Shown one piece after another: positions 10,635 to 23,859 of a DNA stretch of 64,000 nucleotides; within the stretch, counting starts at the first letter, position 1; the number at the start of each line of letters is the position of its first letter. The translations under genes and the position numbers were made by a program. The stretch is from the NCBI GenBank assembly GCA_949152475.1, contig OX424564.1, positions 1,116,001 through 1,180,000 on the forward strand, written 5' to 3'. The stretch comes from Terebella lapidaria (taxonomy: Eukaryota > Annelida > Polychaeta > Terebellida > Terebellidae). A model generated the notes under the pieces. The model was not told the DNA's origin. It worked only from the letters and a program-made list of their open reading frames with translations, and searched no databases.

Positions 10635-13600
10635 CAAAGCAGAAGTTTCAGAGAAAGCACACTTGAAACATTCTGAATCTGCAATGTTCTATGCATACAT
10701 ATTTATCACTTGTTTGGATTGGAATTCAGGTATACATATACGGACATCTCATAAGACTATATACTATGTGAAATACCATGATACTGTTTGAAGAAGCGTC
10801 AGACCTTATCCATCTTCACCTGGTTTGTGTCAGGTCCCGGCACTCTGAGGTGTCGTGTGTCATCTAGAAGAGATCAGGAGGTCTGTTATCGATCTCACCA
10901 CATCCACAGAGTAAATGAGACAAGTCGTAATTCATTTTGAGACTAATGTTTCTCTGAGTCACATTTATGACACGGTTTTCGGATAACAATGATTGGTTGT
11001 GACATTTTTGGTCAACTTCCACATGAAATTACTGCTATGACAAATTTGTGGAAACAAATAATTTGATTCTGTCGTGGATGTGTCATTACATTGACAATCG
11101 CTGAAAGTATTCACAGGAGGCTAAAACTGCATGTCTACGTCCTTTTGTCACATGTTTACATAATTTGCGTTTTGAACACAATCATGTTCATATATGGCCC
11201 AATACTGGATGATGATGCAATTCCGATAATCGATTAGGTGACTGCTGTTGAGGGTGGAAGAATACCTTGATGATAAAAAATGATAATATACACAGTTGAC
11301 TTATCTCTTATGATAAATTCCTAGGATACTATGAAAGTGCCCATATTGTTGACCTGCAACATTCATTCAACTCTTGGCACAGGCAGGACATAATCATAAT
11401 TTTCTTTGTCTGCTACAGCAATGTGTGGCATCAATAGGCTAGATGGAATTCGTCAACACAGAAATACTTTGTAGACATTTGCATGGATAGGACCTGGGTG
11501 TGTGGGTGCTCCAGAACTCACAGTCATCAGGCGTCCATTGCTAACATGTGTTTGGTAAAGTGTGCAGTTTGCTAATCTCATCAATAATCTACCCTCTTCT
11601 ATGCTGAATCCGAGTAGCAGTAACGTCCGTACATTTCTTACCAATCTAATACAGCAACAATGTACAATATCAACGACTACATGTGTTTTTCCCAATTTTT
11701 CAATGTATTGCAATCAAGTATTTTCAAGTGGTCATGATCAGAATGCTTTTTGAGGCATTCCCATTTTGGTATCAATATCATTATGTCTGAATAGTCTTTG
11801 GATATTTCCAAATCTGTATTGAAACTGACTATGACTGAACAAAGTGTGACGGGAAAAAACATCCATTTAACACATCTCACATACTAAGATAATTTTACAG
11901 CTAGCTGACAACCTTACACTTTCATCTGCAGGCTATGGGTAGGCAGCTTGTCACCTCGCACTAATGTTTAGGGTAATATCTCACTTAGTGTTCATCAGAA
12001 ATTCTGGCCTCGGGCACAACAGGACAACACAATCTATCAGGTCGGTCGTGATTTGCCTGGGAAGGAAGTGAAGTCGTCCCTCGAGGTTCCAATAATAGCT
12101 TGTCATGTTGAAGATATAAATGGAACCAACATGTTTTAAAAATCTGTTTTCGCTAACAAATGGTAACAATCCAGGTATAGTTATAGGTGACTAATACAAT
12201 ACTGATTATTGATAACGAATATATTCATGATAATGAATTTCATCCGAATATTTCAAATCCTTCTGTAACTTTTGTAAGTTTCAGTCTTGTAACTATTCTG
12301 ACAAATCGACCAACTGCAGTTCCAGTGAACGTGATTATTTCTGATAGTTTTAACATTGAAACCTGCCGAATTCATTTCGCTTTTTGATAATAAATTAGCA
12401 TGCTCACACACCAACATTACACAACTGATCGAATGATGCAAATAGTTTTTATATGATGTGCAGGCAATGATTTGAGGTAGTATGATAAGAATATGTACGG
12501 GCATACGCTCGACCATCTCCGCTTTGTTGCATAACAGCCAACTCAGTCCAGTCCAGTCCGGGTTCCTCCGAGACTCGCTTGTTTCATTGGCAATATTAGC
12601 ATCCTCACGAGGGTCTTATGACACTAGACCCATACCGAGAATGTTTGAATGAGGCGTGTGACAATTTATACATCCTCACGAATCCAGATACTAAGTAATA
12701 TCCATGCCAATGTCTAAAAAGCACCTGCATTGTGGGACTTGGTCCGGAGTCTTACTTAATGAGTTCCACAGCGGGAAAATAGACATCACCACACCATCAA
12801 TGGCCAAATAACATCTAACACATGCACTACCTGAACTCAGTAAATAACCAAATTTATGTGCCAAACTACACGGAATCCTTTGTATAATGATAGCTAAACC
12901 AGTTGGTTTATTCTGACACATAAATTCCTTTTGACGAAGGGACCTACTGTATATATTTCTTTTTTTGGCGTCCAAGAAGTGCAGGCGACAAATTCAAGTA
13001 GAATTAGGCGTAGGAGTGAATGAAATATGTAGTGTTAACATGAAGTCAAAGCAAATGATCAGAATACTTAAAGATATTATTAAATTGATAACTGAAACAA
13101 ATGCATTATACAGGAAATCGTTGTTGATTGGTGCTAACCTGTGTCTTTTATATTGTATCGTAGGCAATTATACACGTTGAAAGCCACATATACGAGTATG
13201 CTGAATGATTTAACGTTTTAGGAACATTGATGGTCTTTGCAAGTTAATTTGTTTACCGTTTCGTAACAGCAGTGACACCGGAGTAATTGACTGAGAATAA
13301 CGTTCAATGTGAGCGTAAATGCAATGATCAAAGAACGTTTTAGGTTACTGAACCTATGATGCGATAACTATTCGCATGGCGCTGCGTCCGGCGTCTGTCT
13401 CTCTGTGGTTCTTCCATCCGTCAACATTTTTGTTTTCAAATTGGAGCTATATGGAGTAAACTCCTAGAACACTTCAAGATAGAGCTTAAATATTGGCACA
13501 TTCAAGTGGAAAATCATATATTGCGGTTCCAATAGTGACCTTGAAATTGAATGACTTGAAATGTCAAAACAAAAGAACCTTTGTGGTGAAAACAAACCAG

Positions 13601-15089
13601 CCAGTTTTGGAATTTGACAGCCATTTTCTCAAAATCTGTTCGAACATTTTTTTTTCAATATCATGCCCTATTTTTCCAAAATAAGGTCACTATCTGTATT
13701 GCATCTTTTCCAACCCGCCCCTAAAGAAAAGCCATTGAAAATTCGTTTGGAAAAATCGTTTTTTTCCCTTCATAATGGGAGTTGTATGGAGTAAACTCCT
13801 AGAACGCTTGAAGATAGAGCTTATTCCAATGGGAAGTCCTATATGGCGAATTTACAATGGACCTTGAATTTGACCTTCAATAAATTTGAAAGGGCAAAAC
13901 AGCAATTTTGGTGGGAAAAGTTGCGGTTCTTAACACTAAACATGTCTCTAGTATCTTTTCCTGGCCCTTGGGCTAATTTTTATATTTGCCTGGAATGGAT
14001 AGAACCTAGACATATTACATCCAACACGAAGCGTAGTTCGACGTTCACTCTACAATCAGTGACTGTTTATATATCCGTGATATACCAAACTGTGATCCTC
14101 ACGTCTTCTGCTGTGTGTGGTACAATTCCGCCATTGCAACAGAAGTGATGATAAAGTTCTGGGAATGCCATTACACGAGGCTATTATCATGATTACCTCC
14201 GTCATGATAACTATCGTCAAGAGTTATCTCCGGCTTTATAGCGTCTATCAGAACGATATTATTATTATCAGACCGGTTTGGAAACAGTGCACATAATACC
14301 ATTGAATGTTTCCATAATACCCACAATGCAATACAATACAATGCAATACAATAAAACATAATTATTTTCAAAAAACTTCCAATACATTTGTTATTACAAG
14401 AATACTATATACGGTGAAATGAAATTGCTTAGAGAAGAAACATGATATGACAAAAAGACGTTAAGAATGTTTAACAAAAAATTTACGAGGAGATATAACC
14501 GTCTGTGGAATGTCATATAGTGAAAAGAGATTAATTGGTATACATTGTTTTTTAAACCTGTATATAAAATAAATACAATATATGAATGAATAAATAAAAC
14601 AAATAGGATAATAACAAGGTGATAGTAATAACAAAAATTGATACTGATCCAATAGGTGTTTAGTTTTAAACAGTGGTTTTTGACCCACACCATTTATGAT
14701 ATCGTTAGGTTATGAAGTAGTGTCCGGTATCACCGTATTATAGTCCCCGGTTGATTCTCACACTTTTTGTAATAAAATAGTATTAATATCAAATCGTTGA
14801 CTGTAACATTCCTCTCCTGGCGACTTAATCTCTGGACACCTGAGCTATCTTGACTGCCCGCATTCTTGTTGTGATAGCTCAAATCTGATTATCACTTTCC
14901 ACTATGAACTGTGTGTTAGCTGTACTATAGGAACCACATGTTGCCCAAGTTTGCTGTCAGCTATTGTTGACTTTCACCCGAGTAGGGTTGAGTGGTTGAT
15001 GATATGAGGTCGAGCGAGGTCGTCATTTTATTGAATAATGGCAACATCCATTAGTATTCAAACAGGGATAGTGTGGTAACAAAACAAAA

Positions 15090-15815
15090 GTGTGTTGCTC
15101 ACTCCCCGCAAACTGTTAGAGCGCTGGATATGCGTGTGTGAAAACGGACACGAAACATGTGTGAAAGATACGATGCATGTGTGAAAAGATATTACATATG
15201 TGTGAGTAATTGTCACTCAGCACGGTTCCATGGCCAGAAACTAGTGGTATACCTAAAACAGGACACTGGAACCAAAAAGAATAAGTTATGTCGTATTATA
15301 TGTATTATAACATGCTCTGCAGTAATGTAGACCAGTTCTATTGGAACTAAAATCGCATACAAGTGTTACGATGACAGTTTATATTAAATACGTATGAAAA
15401 CCTGTTGATAATCCCCAATACGTAATTTATGGTACACGTGAATAACTATTGACTGGCCCGATGGTGAAAATTGCTGTTTATTTGCATTATTCACTGTTTC
15501 TTGGTCAAAATAATATCACCATGTCAATACACAGGTGTGAGAAGACAGTACATATGTGTGAGGAGATAGTATGCATGTGTGAGAAATGATATGATATTTT
15601 GCTGCATGTGTGAGGAGTGTCATTCATTCAAATACATATTTTGACTATGTTTTAATATATTCCCGGATCTCCTATTCCCGAGAAACGGGAATAAGAAATG
15701 TTCATTCCCAGGTAGGCCTTCAGTTGCTATAAAACACATCATAGTGATGGTTTTATGTAGAAAATATCATTTTACCAGTTTAGGGTCAATTTGTTTAAAT
15801 AATTATGCACGCAAG
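15090..15815. repeat. Unit 1-specific block with CATGTGTGA clusters
   Basis: This block is absent at the matching place in unit 2, which has other sequence at 21090-21711. Two clusters of a ~25 bp unit containing CATGTGTGA followed by purine-rich bases (about 15126-15215 and 15533-15620, ~4 copies each, same direction) bracket ~320 bp. It could be a small mobile element with direct-repeat edges. No coding frame. Confidence 0.45.
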
Positions 15816-16018
15816 AGACTTGTGTTTGATATTTAACTTGAATAAAAATTGTAACAAGGCATTGGTATTTATCGAAGTAAAAACAACCTTCTGAATCTGG
15901 TGTTGATTGATATGTGACGTAAGCCCGAATTAGTTAGATTGAAGTCCAATTAATTCTAGTCTGTGAGGAACATTGTGTCTTATCGGGCTACATTGTGTTC
16001 CATTGTCTGAGGAATGAC

Positions 16019-16345
16019 GTTAAATCTGTCCCCGAGGATACCATCAACTCAGTAGCCTTTTGGCTTGTGATTGGGTACTTATGTACTTGTCATATATCTA
16101 TTGCATGGGCTTCGTATTGGATTTAAATATTTTTTGTCATAGGTTGTTGGGCAGTTGTATACTAATTCCATCAGATGTACAGTAGAAACAACTACATTTA
16201 ACACACTGTCTGCCCCTGATGACGCCAGTGTGTCTTTGGATAAACTATTTGGTCGGGCTTTGTTTCTATTGCAAAATGTACTTTACGTTTGTTATTAACA
16301 TCATCAAAATCTGGATGTATTGGTGGTAATAGATTGATACTTACA
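16019..16345 (+). repeat. Rep360 copy, with an empty site in unit 2
   Basis: The flanks GAGGAATGAC and ATCACACAGATACAC are adjacent at 21911-21935 in unit 2 but separated here by the repeat (GTTAAATCTGTCC to GATTGATACTTAC). This fixes the inserted segment to within a base or two. No clear target duplication is left; one extra A is seen at the right junction. Confidence 0.85.
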
Positions 16346-19300
16346 ATCACACAGATACACAATATACACTACATAGTTAACAAATGAACACACAAATGTG
16401 TTGTTACTTGCTACAAGATTCAAGGGGAAAACTCATTATAGTCTGCCTGAAAGCAAGTGTTTCAGAAAAAAAAACACTTGAAACATTCTGCATCTGCAAT
16501 GTTCCATGTATACATATTCATCACTTGTTTGGATTGAAGTTCAGGTATAAATAACCCAACACCTGGTGAGATTATATACTATTTAATAGAAGCATCAGAC
16601 CTTATCCATCTTCATCTGGTATGTGTCAGGTCCCGGCATTCTGAGGTGTCGTGTGTCATTTAGAGGAGATCGGGAGTCTGTTATCAAGCTCACCGCATCC
16701 ACACAGTAAATGAGACAAGTCGTAATTCATTTTGAGACTAACGTTTTTTCCTACGGCACATTTATGACACGGTTTTCGGACAACAAGGATTAGTTGTGAC
16801 CTTTTTTCTCAATTCTACATGAAATTACTGCTATGACAAATTTGTGGAAACAAATAATTTGATTCTGTCGTGGATGTGTCATTTCACTGACAATCGCTGA
16901 ATCTATTCACCGGAGACTAAAACTGCATGTCTACGTCCTTTTGTCACATGTTTACATAACTTGCGTTTTGAACACAATCATGTTCATATATGGCCCACTT
17001 TTGGATGATGATGCATTTCCGATAATCGATTAGGTGATTGCTGTTGAGGGTGGAAGAATACCTTGATGATCAAAAATGATAATATACACATTTGACTTAT
17101 CCCTTACGATAAATTCCTAGGATTCTATGTAAGTGCCCATATTGTTGACCTGCAACATTCATTCAACTGTTGGTACAGACAGGACATAATCAATTTTTTT
17201 TGTCTGCTACAGCAATGTGTGGCATCAATAGGTTAGATGGGATTCGTCAACACAGAAATACTTTGTAGACATTTCCCTGGATAGGGCCTGGGTGTGTGGG
17301 TCTAACTTGTGCTCCAGAACTCACAGTCATCAGGTGTCCATTGCTAACATGTGTTTGGTAAAGTGTGCAGTTGGCTAATCTCATCAATAATCTACCCTCT
17401 TCTATGCTGAATCCGAGTAGCAGTAACGTGTTTCAGAATGTTTTACCGTACATTTCTTACCAATCTAATACAGCAAAAATGTACAATATCAACGACTACA
17501 TGTTTTTTTCCCCAGTTTTTCAATGTATTGCAATCAAGTATTTTCGAGTGGTCATGATCAGATTGCTTTTTGGGGCATTCCCATTTTAGTATCAATCTCA
17601 TTATGTCTGAAACTGACTATGAGTAAACAAGGTGTGACGGGAAAAACATCCATTTAACACATCTCACATACTAGGATAATTTTACAGCTAGCTGACAACC
17701 TTCCACATTCATCTGCAGGCTATGGGTAGGCAACTTGTCACCTCGCACTAATGTTTAGGGTAATATCTCACTTAGTGTTCATCAGAAATTCTGGCCTCGG
17801 GCACAACAGGACAACACAATCTATCAGGTCGGTCGTGATTTGCCTGAGAAGAAAGTGAAGTCGTCCCTCGAGGTTCCAATAATAGCTTGTCATGTTGAAG
17901 ATATAAATGGAACCAATATGTTTTGAAAATCTGTTTCGCTAACAAATGGTAACAATCCAGGTATAGTTATAGGTGACTGATACAATACTGGTTATTGATA
18001 ACGAATATATTCATGATAATGAATTTCATCCGAAAATTTCAAATCCTTTCATAACTTTTGTACGTTTCAGTCTTGTAACTATTCTGACAAATCGACCGGC
18101 TGCAGTTCCAGTGAACGTGATTATTTCTAACATTGAAACCTGCCGAATTCATTTTGCTTTTTGATAATAAATCAGCCATGCTCACACACCAACATTACAC
18201 AACTGATCAAATGATGCTAATAGTTTTTATATGATGTGCAGGCAATGATTTGAGGCAGTATAATAAGAATATGTACGGACATACTGTTGCATAACAGCCA
18301 ACCCAGTCCGGTCCAGTCCGGGTTTCTCGGAGACCCGCGAAATTTATACATCCTCACGAATCCAGATAATACCCATGCCAATGTCCGAAAAGCACCTGCA
18401 TTGTGGGGCTTGGTCCGGAGTCTTACTTAATGAGTTCCACAGCGGGAAAATAGATATCACCACACCATCAATAGCAAAATAACATCTAACACACGCACTA
18501 CTAATTAGATGTAACACACGCACATCTAACACACGCACTAGTAAATAACCAAATTTATGTGCCAAACTACACGGAATCCTTTGTATAATGATAGCTAAAC
18601 CAGTTGGTTTATTCTGACACATAAATTCCTTTTGATGATGGGACCTACTGTATATATTTCTTTTTTGGCGTCCAAGAAGTGCAGGCGACGAATTCATCAA
18701 GTAGAAGTAGGCGTAGGAGTGAAATATGTAGTGTTAACATGAAGTCAAAGTAAATGATCAGAAGATATTATTAAATTGATAACTGAAACAAATGTATTAT
18801 ACAGGAAATCGTTGTTGATTGGTGCTAACCTGCGTCTTTTATATTATATCTTAGGCAATTATACACGTTGAAAGCCACATATGAAAGTATGCTGAATGAT
18901 TTAAAGTTTTAGACACATTGAAGGTTTTTGCAAGTTCATTTGTTTACAGTTTCTTAACAGCAGTGACACCGGAGTAATTGGCTGAGAATAACGTTTAATG
19001 TGAGCGTAAATGCAATGATCAAAGAACGTTTTAGGGTGCGATAACTATTCCCATGGCGTTGCGTCCGTCGTCTGTCTTTCTGTGGTTCTTCCGTCCGTCA
19101 ACCGTCAACATTTTTGTCTTCAAATTGCAGCTATATGGAGTAAACTCCTAGAACACTTCAAGATAGAGCTTAAATATTGGCACATTCGAATGGGAAATCA
19201 TATATTGCGGTTCCGATAGTGACCTTGAAATTGAATTGCAAAATTTTTTTTTGCAAAATAAGGTCACTATCTGTTATGAATCTTTTCCAACCCGCTCCTA

Positions 19301-20040
19301 AAAAAATGCCATTGAAAATTTGTTTGGAAAAATCGTTTTTTCCCCTTCATAATGGGAGCTGTATGGAATAAACTCCTAGAACTCTTGAAGATAGAGCACA
19401 TTTCAATGGGAAGTCCTATATGGCGAATTTACAGTGGACCTTGAAATTGACCTTCAATAAATTTGAAAGGGCAAAACAGCAATTTTGGTGGGAAAAGTTC
19501 AGGTTTTTAACACTAAACATGTCTCTAGTAACTTTTCCTGGCCCTTGGGTTAGTTTTATTTTTGCCTCGAATGGATAGAACCTAGACATACTACATCCAG
19601 CACGAAGTGTAGTTCGACGTTCACTCTACAATCAGTGACTGTTTATATATCCGTATTATACCAAACTGTGATCCTCACGTCTTCTGCTGTGTGTGGTACA
19701 ATTCCGCCATTGCAACAGAAGTGATGATAAAGTTCTGGGAATGCCATTACACGAGGCTATTGTCATGATTACCTCCGTCATGATAACTATCGTCAAGAGT
19801 TATCTCCAGCTTTTACAGCGTCTATCAGAACGATATTATTATGGAACAGGTTTGGAAACAGTGCACAAAATATAAAATACCATTGAATGTTTCCATAATA
19901 CCCACAATGCAATACAATACAACATAATTATTTTCAGAAAACTTTCAATACATTTGTTATTACAAGAATACTATACACGGTGAAATGAAATTGCTTAGAG
20001 AAGAAACATGATATGACAAAAAGACGTTAAGAATGTTTAA

Positions 20041-20463
20041 AGTGATATTGGCAGTAAGTTATGGATTTTTCCGTAACTTTCTGATTGAACGAAGAAAACA
20101 TAACAGTTATATATCTGCACTTGTATGCTCAAACAGATGCCCATATCTAATCGATTCCGTTGCGAGTTTCTGGTGGAGATATTTGAGTTTGTTTACATTA
20201 CCACCATTCTCGGTGCTTTGCACCCCTTGATGCAGTGCGATTCCAGCTTACTCGTATATGTTCGAGCCAATCGAGCGTGAAATAGGTTAAGTCAGAGGTA
20301 ACTCTGAGTGGCGCACAAAACAAAAGAAAAGCGGCTGCTAGTACTGTCATATGCTTGATTTATCCATCTGATCAAGCATAGTTTGTTTTGTAACCTATTT
20401 TTCTGAGACCACAGGCATATATGTAATTGATTTAGAAAAAATAGTTTTCCTGCCAACATCACT
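20041..20463. mobile_element. 423 bp MITE with TTAA target duplication
   Basis: Ends are AGTGATATTGGCAG and CTGCCAACATCACT (inverted, one mismatch). It is flanked by TTAA at 20037-20040 and 20464-20467. The paralogous unit 1 has a single uninterrupted TTAA at the same place (GAATGTTTAACAAAAAATTT, near 14466-14480), a true empty site. TTAA duplications are characteristic of piggyBac- and Kolobok-type transposons. The element codes for no transposase. Confidence 0.9.
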
Positions 20464-21257
20464 TTAACAAAAAAATTACAAGGAGATATAACCGTCTGTG
20501 GAATGTCATATAGTGAAAAGAAAATAATTGGTATACATTGTTGTTTAAACCTGTATATAAAGTAAATACAATAAATAAATAAATACCACAAATAGGATAA
20601 TAACAAGGTGATAGTAATAACAAAAATTAATACTGATTCAATAGGTGTTTAGTTTAGTTTTAAACAGTGGTTTTTGACCCACACCATTTATGATATCGTT
20701 AGGTTATGAAGTAGTGTCCGGTATCACCGTATTATAGTCCCCGGTTGATTCTCACACTTTCTGTAATAAAATAGTATTAATATCAAATCGTTGACTGCAA
20801 CACTCCTCTCCTGGCGACTTAATCTCTGGACACCTGCTTTCTTGACTGCTCACATTCTTGTTGTGATAGCTCAAATCTGAGTATCACTTCTCACTATGAA
20901 CTGTGTTAGCAGTACTATATGGACCAGATGTTGCCCAAGTTTGCTGTCAGCTATTGTTGACTTTCACCCGAGTAGGGTTGAGTGGTTGATGATATGAGGT
21001 CGAGCGAGGTCGTCATTTTATTGAATAATGGCAACATCCATTAGTATTCAAACAGGGATAATGTGGTAACAAAACAAAAGTGTGTTGCTGGGATTGTGCT
21101 CTTCGGGATGCACACACATTACACGGAGAGCCATGACAATGTCGTAACCTATATATGGAGGAAAACAGGGATAAACTACTTAAAATAGAAATCAGAAGTC
21201 TTTTTCCGCTCAAAACTGCTTTTTTTAGTCTATGAGATTCCAGTATAACCAAATGAA

Positions 21258-21400
21258 AAATGCAACGCGTGGGTCAGGAAATGCGTACTCTTTCGGAGCA
21301 CCTGATTTCACCTCCCTATCTCCATATTTGGTGTTTCATGGAGATCCTCTCAAATTTTCCTGACTCGGTTTTGTTCACTGAGAATACTTTATACTTGCGT
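21258..21400 (+). mobile_element. Divergent Penelope-like tail fragment
   Basis: GGTCAGGAAATGCGTACTC and GGAGCACCTGATTTCACC, followed by a GTTTTGTTCACTGAGAATAC stretch, parallel the tail blocks at 57710-57900. No reverse-transcriptase residues remain. It lies in the block that differs between units 1 and 2. Confidence 0.5.
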
Positions 21401-23472
21401 ATTGGTGCAATGTCGCTTGAAGAAGAGTTAAGAATGTATTGTAATTTCATCCCTGGAAATAGCGAGTGGCAATAAGATTGTAGCAGTCTGTCGTGGAATC
21501 CTTATAGACTCTGAGGGATGTAGCTTAAGACCACTCGAGATGAGTGGATCGTGTCATTCTCTATCCGTCTCTTTTTGATACCGAGACAACGACTGCGGTT
21601 TCTTTGTTGAGATATGGTGTGATGTCAAAGACGAATGTCGCGTTCGATTATCTGATTGAAGAACAGTTGTCCACAGTAAGGTTTGAGGCAAACGACACAT
21701 CAAACACATGTCAGCAAGAGACTTGTGTTTGATAATTTACTTGAATTAAAATTGGAACAAGAATTGGTATTTATCGCATTGAAAGCAACCTTCTGAATCT
21801 GGTGTTGATTGATATGAGCCGTAAGCCCGAATTAGTTAGATTGAAATCCAATTAATTCTGGTCTGTGAGGAACATTGTGTCTTATCGGGCTACACTGTAT
21901 TTCATTGTCTGAGGAATGACATCACACAGATACACAATATACACTACATAATTGAACAAATGAACACGCAAATGTGTTGTTACTTGCTACAAGATTCAAG
22001 GGGAAAACTCATTATAGTCTGCCTAATTGAGTGGAATTTTTTCTGTCATTCACAATGACTGATAACTGTGGCTGGTATATATATGTCAAAGTAAATATTT
22101 AGAAAATATGGAATGGCGCCCAGAAATTACATTATGAACTGGCATGCATTTTATTTCGATGAAATTATGAATGTATATTGACATGCAGATAAATACATAT
22201 TCGAAAGCGGAATTCGATTTGATTACATGTGCAATACTCCAGAATAATGAGCTTTTTCTGCTTTGCAGGCGACCCCTGCATCGCTGCCCATTGCTGCGGA
22301 CACAATGTGTTAGGTCATTTGTCTCTTAGTGGACGACGGGTAGTCTGGTGTCTGTGTGCACAGTCATCTAATAAGTCAGATTCTGCCAAATAGCAAATTA
22401 CAGCACATACAGTAGTAAATAGACTAGGAACAGAGCTTTACACTCATTATCGGCATTTACATTTTGTCAGGTGTACATTGGAATTGTCAAACTGACAAAA
22501 TGACAATTAGCTCAATAACATATGCACGTGGAAGAGTAGATGCCCTGACTACAAGGCAGCATCAAACCATCCATCTTCATCTGGTATGTGTCGGGTCTCA
22601 ACATTCTGAGGTGTCGTGTGTCATTCAGAGGAGATCAGGAGGTCTGTTATCCACCTCACCACATCCACAGAGTAAATGAGACATGTCATAATTCACTTTG
22701 GAACTAATGTTACATCCAGGCACATTTCCGGCATGACTTTCTGACAACCTAATTCGCAGTGATATCAATTATAGTGAATAATCACATATTGCTGTTATGT
22801 AAGGTGCTTTTCACCCGATATGTCGATGTTGATAAAACTTCGAGACTTAACATAAAACGCATGTGTCTCAGATGTTATTCAATTGATCATAACCTAACTA
22901 CTCCTTGAGGTGCAAAATCGAGGTGAAAGCATCAACTTCAGCATGGGCAATTGATAAGATATGACCCATTATGAAAAACTAAGTGATGGATTAACAATCA
23001 CGACCGCAATTATATAAGAAGGAAGTTTCTTGAATTTAAATTGACAGATAATATTTGACAGGTATAAAAGATTTCTCAGATACCCGTGAAGCATGCACTG
23101 ATGGTGGAAAGTGATTATCTATTTTCTATAGTTCCGTGTGACATCAGTAAGTATTAAGTCAGTGGACAACGTCCAGCCCGGATTCTAAGGACAAAACACA
23201 AGTATTACTCGTCATCTCGTGATTAATCCGTGCTCCAACTTCCACAGTCATTTAGAACACCCAGTTATATAAATATACTTAAGCAACAGAAATCTGATGT
23301 AGAGAACATGACAAGATTGTATCAAAATATAGCTACCACACAACCCCACATCTTCGACTATAGGCATCCGTCACCTCGTATGCCTATCCGTCACCCCAAA
23401 ATCCAACTCCAGTCTAAATTACTTTTGAATTATCATGCTTTGTGTGATGATAAACGCAAAATGTGCTGTCTT

Positions 23473-23859
23473 TTACATATCCTTATCTTTAACGCTTAAG
23501 ATTTTAACCGTAATGATATGTTTACTTATCACGCAAACCATTAGGACACTTCGATTGGTTATTCTAGAAGAGGCAGATGTTTTCCAAGAAGGCGGAAGAT
23601 TGTTATTCTGTCGCTTTGCTCTTTTTGAGGTTGAATCACCACCCGATGTAGTGGAAGATGGTCCTGCACCAGATGAACGAACCGCAACAGCACCACAACA
23701 AGTCTCACTCTCGGAGATGTTGTCACCTTGGAAGATCCTGCCACGTTCTGATGACACATTGTACTTTGGACGGACATTTGGCTGATTCTGACAATTCGTA
23801 ATACACCAGTTTACGGTTTGCCATATAAGGTAAAGTTCAAGGTCACTTCGGGTAAACAA
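23473..23859 (-). other. GC-richer patch open on both strands, possible exon remnant
   Basis: The minus strand carries a 128-codon frame with a Ser/Thr/Gly-rich then basic stretch (STSGGDSTSKRAKRQNNNLP). The plus strand carries a 116-codon frame over the same bases (VVEDGPAPDERTATAPQQ). Composition is less AT-rich than the surroundings, suggesting a former exon, but splice sites on both sides and a recognisable domain are lacking, so the coding strand is unclear. Confidence 0.2.

Larger units (their letters stand above)
10635..16446 (+). repeat. Unit 1 of the ~6 kb segmental array
   Basis: Closely matches unit 2 (16447-22025) for its full length, apart from insertions. Shared anchors in order are AACATTCTG.ATCTGCAATG, the R1 block, TCAATAATCTACCCTCTTCT, GAAATTCTGGCCTCGGGCAC, TTATTGATAACGAATATATT, GTTGGTTTATTCTGACACAT, CAGCAATTTTGGTGGGAAAA and GAGGTCGAGCGAGGTCGTCA. 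Frames of 60-100 codons differ between the two units, so no gene is supported. The repeat period here is 5.8-6.0 kb. Confidence 0.85.
16447..22025 (+). repeat. Unit 2 of the ~6 kb segmental array
   Basis: Pairs with unit 1. Differences: a TTAA-flanked MITE at 20041-20463, a small local duplication around 18488-18540 (CATCTAACACACGCAC repeated), a different block at 21090-21711, and no Rep360 at 21920. No coding frame is conserved with unit 1. Confidence 0.85.

Noticed and set aside
13843-14148. 101-codon plus-strand frame in unit 1
   Set aside because: The matching sequence in unit 2 does not keep the frame open, so coding is unlikely.
18344-18700. 118-codon minus-strand frame in unit 2
   Set aside because: The unit 1 counterpart differs in length and frame because of a local duplication, and units 0, 3 and 4 carry stops. 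No recognisable domain.
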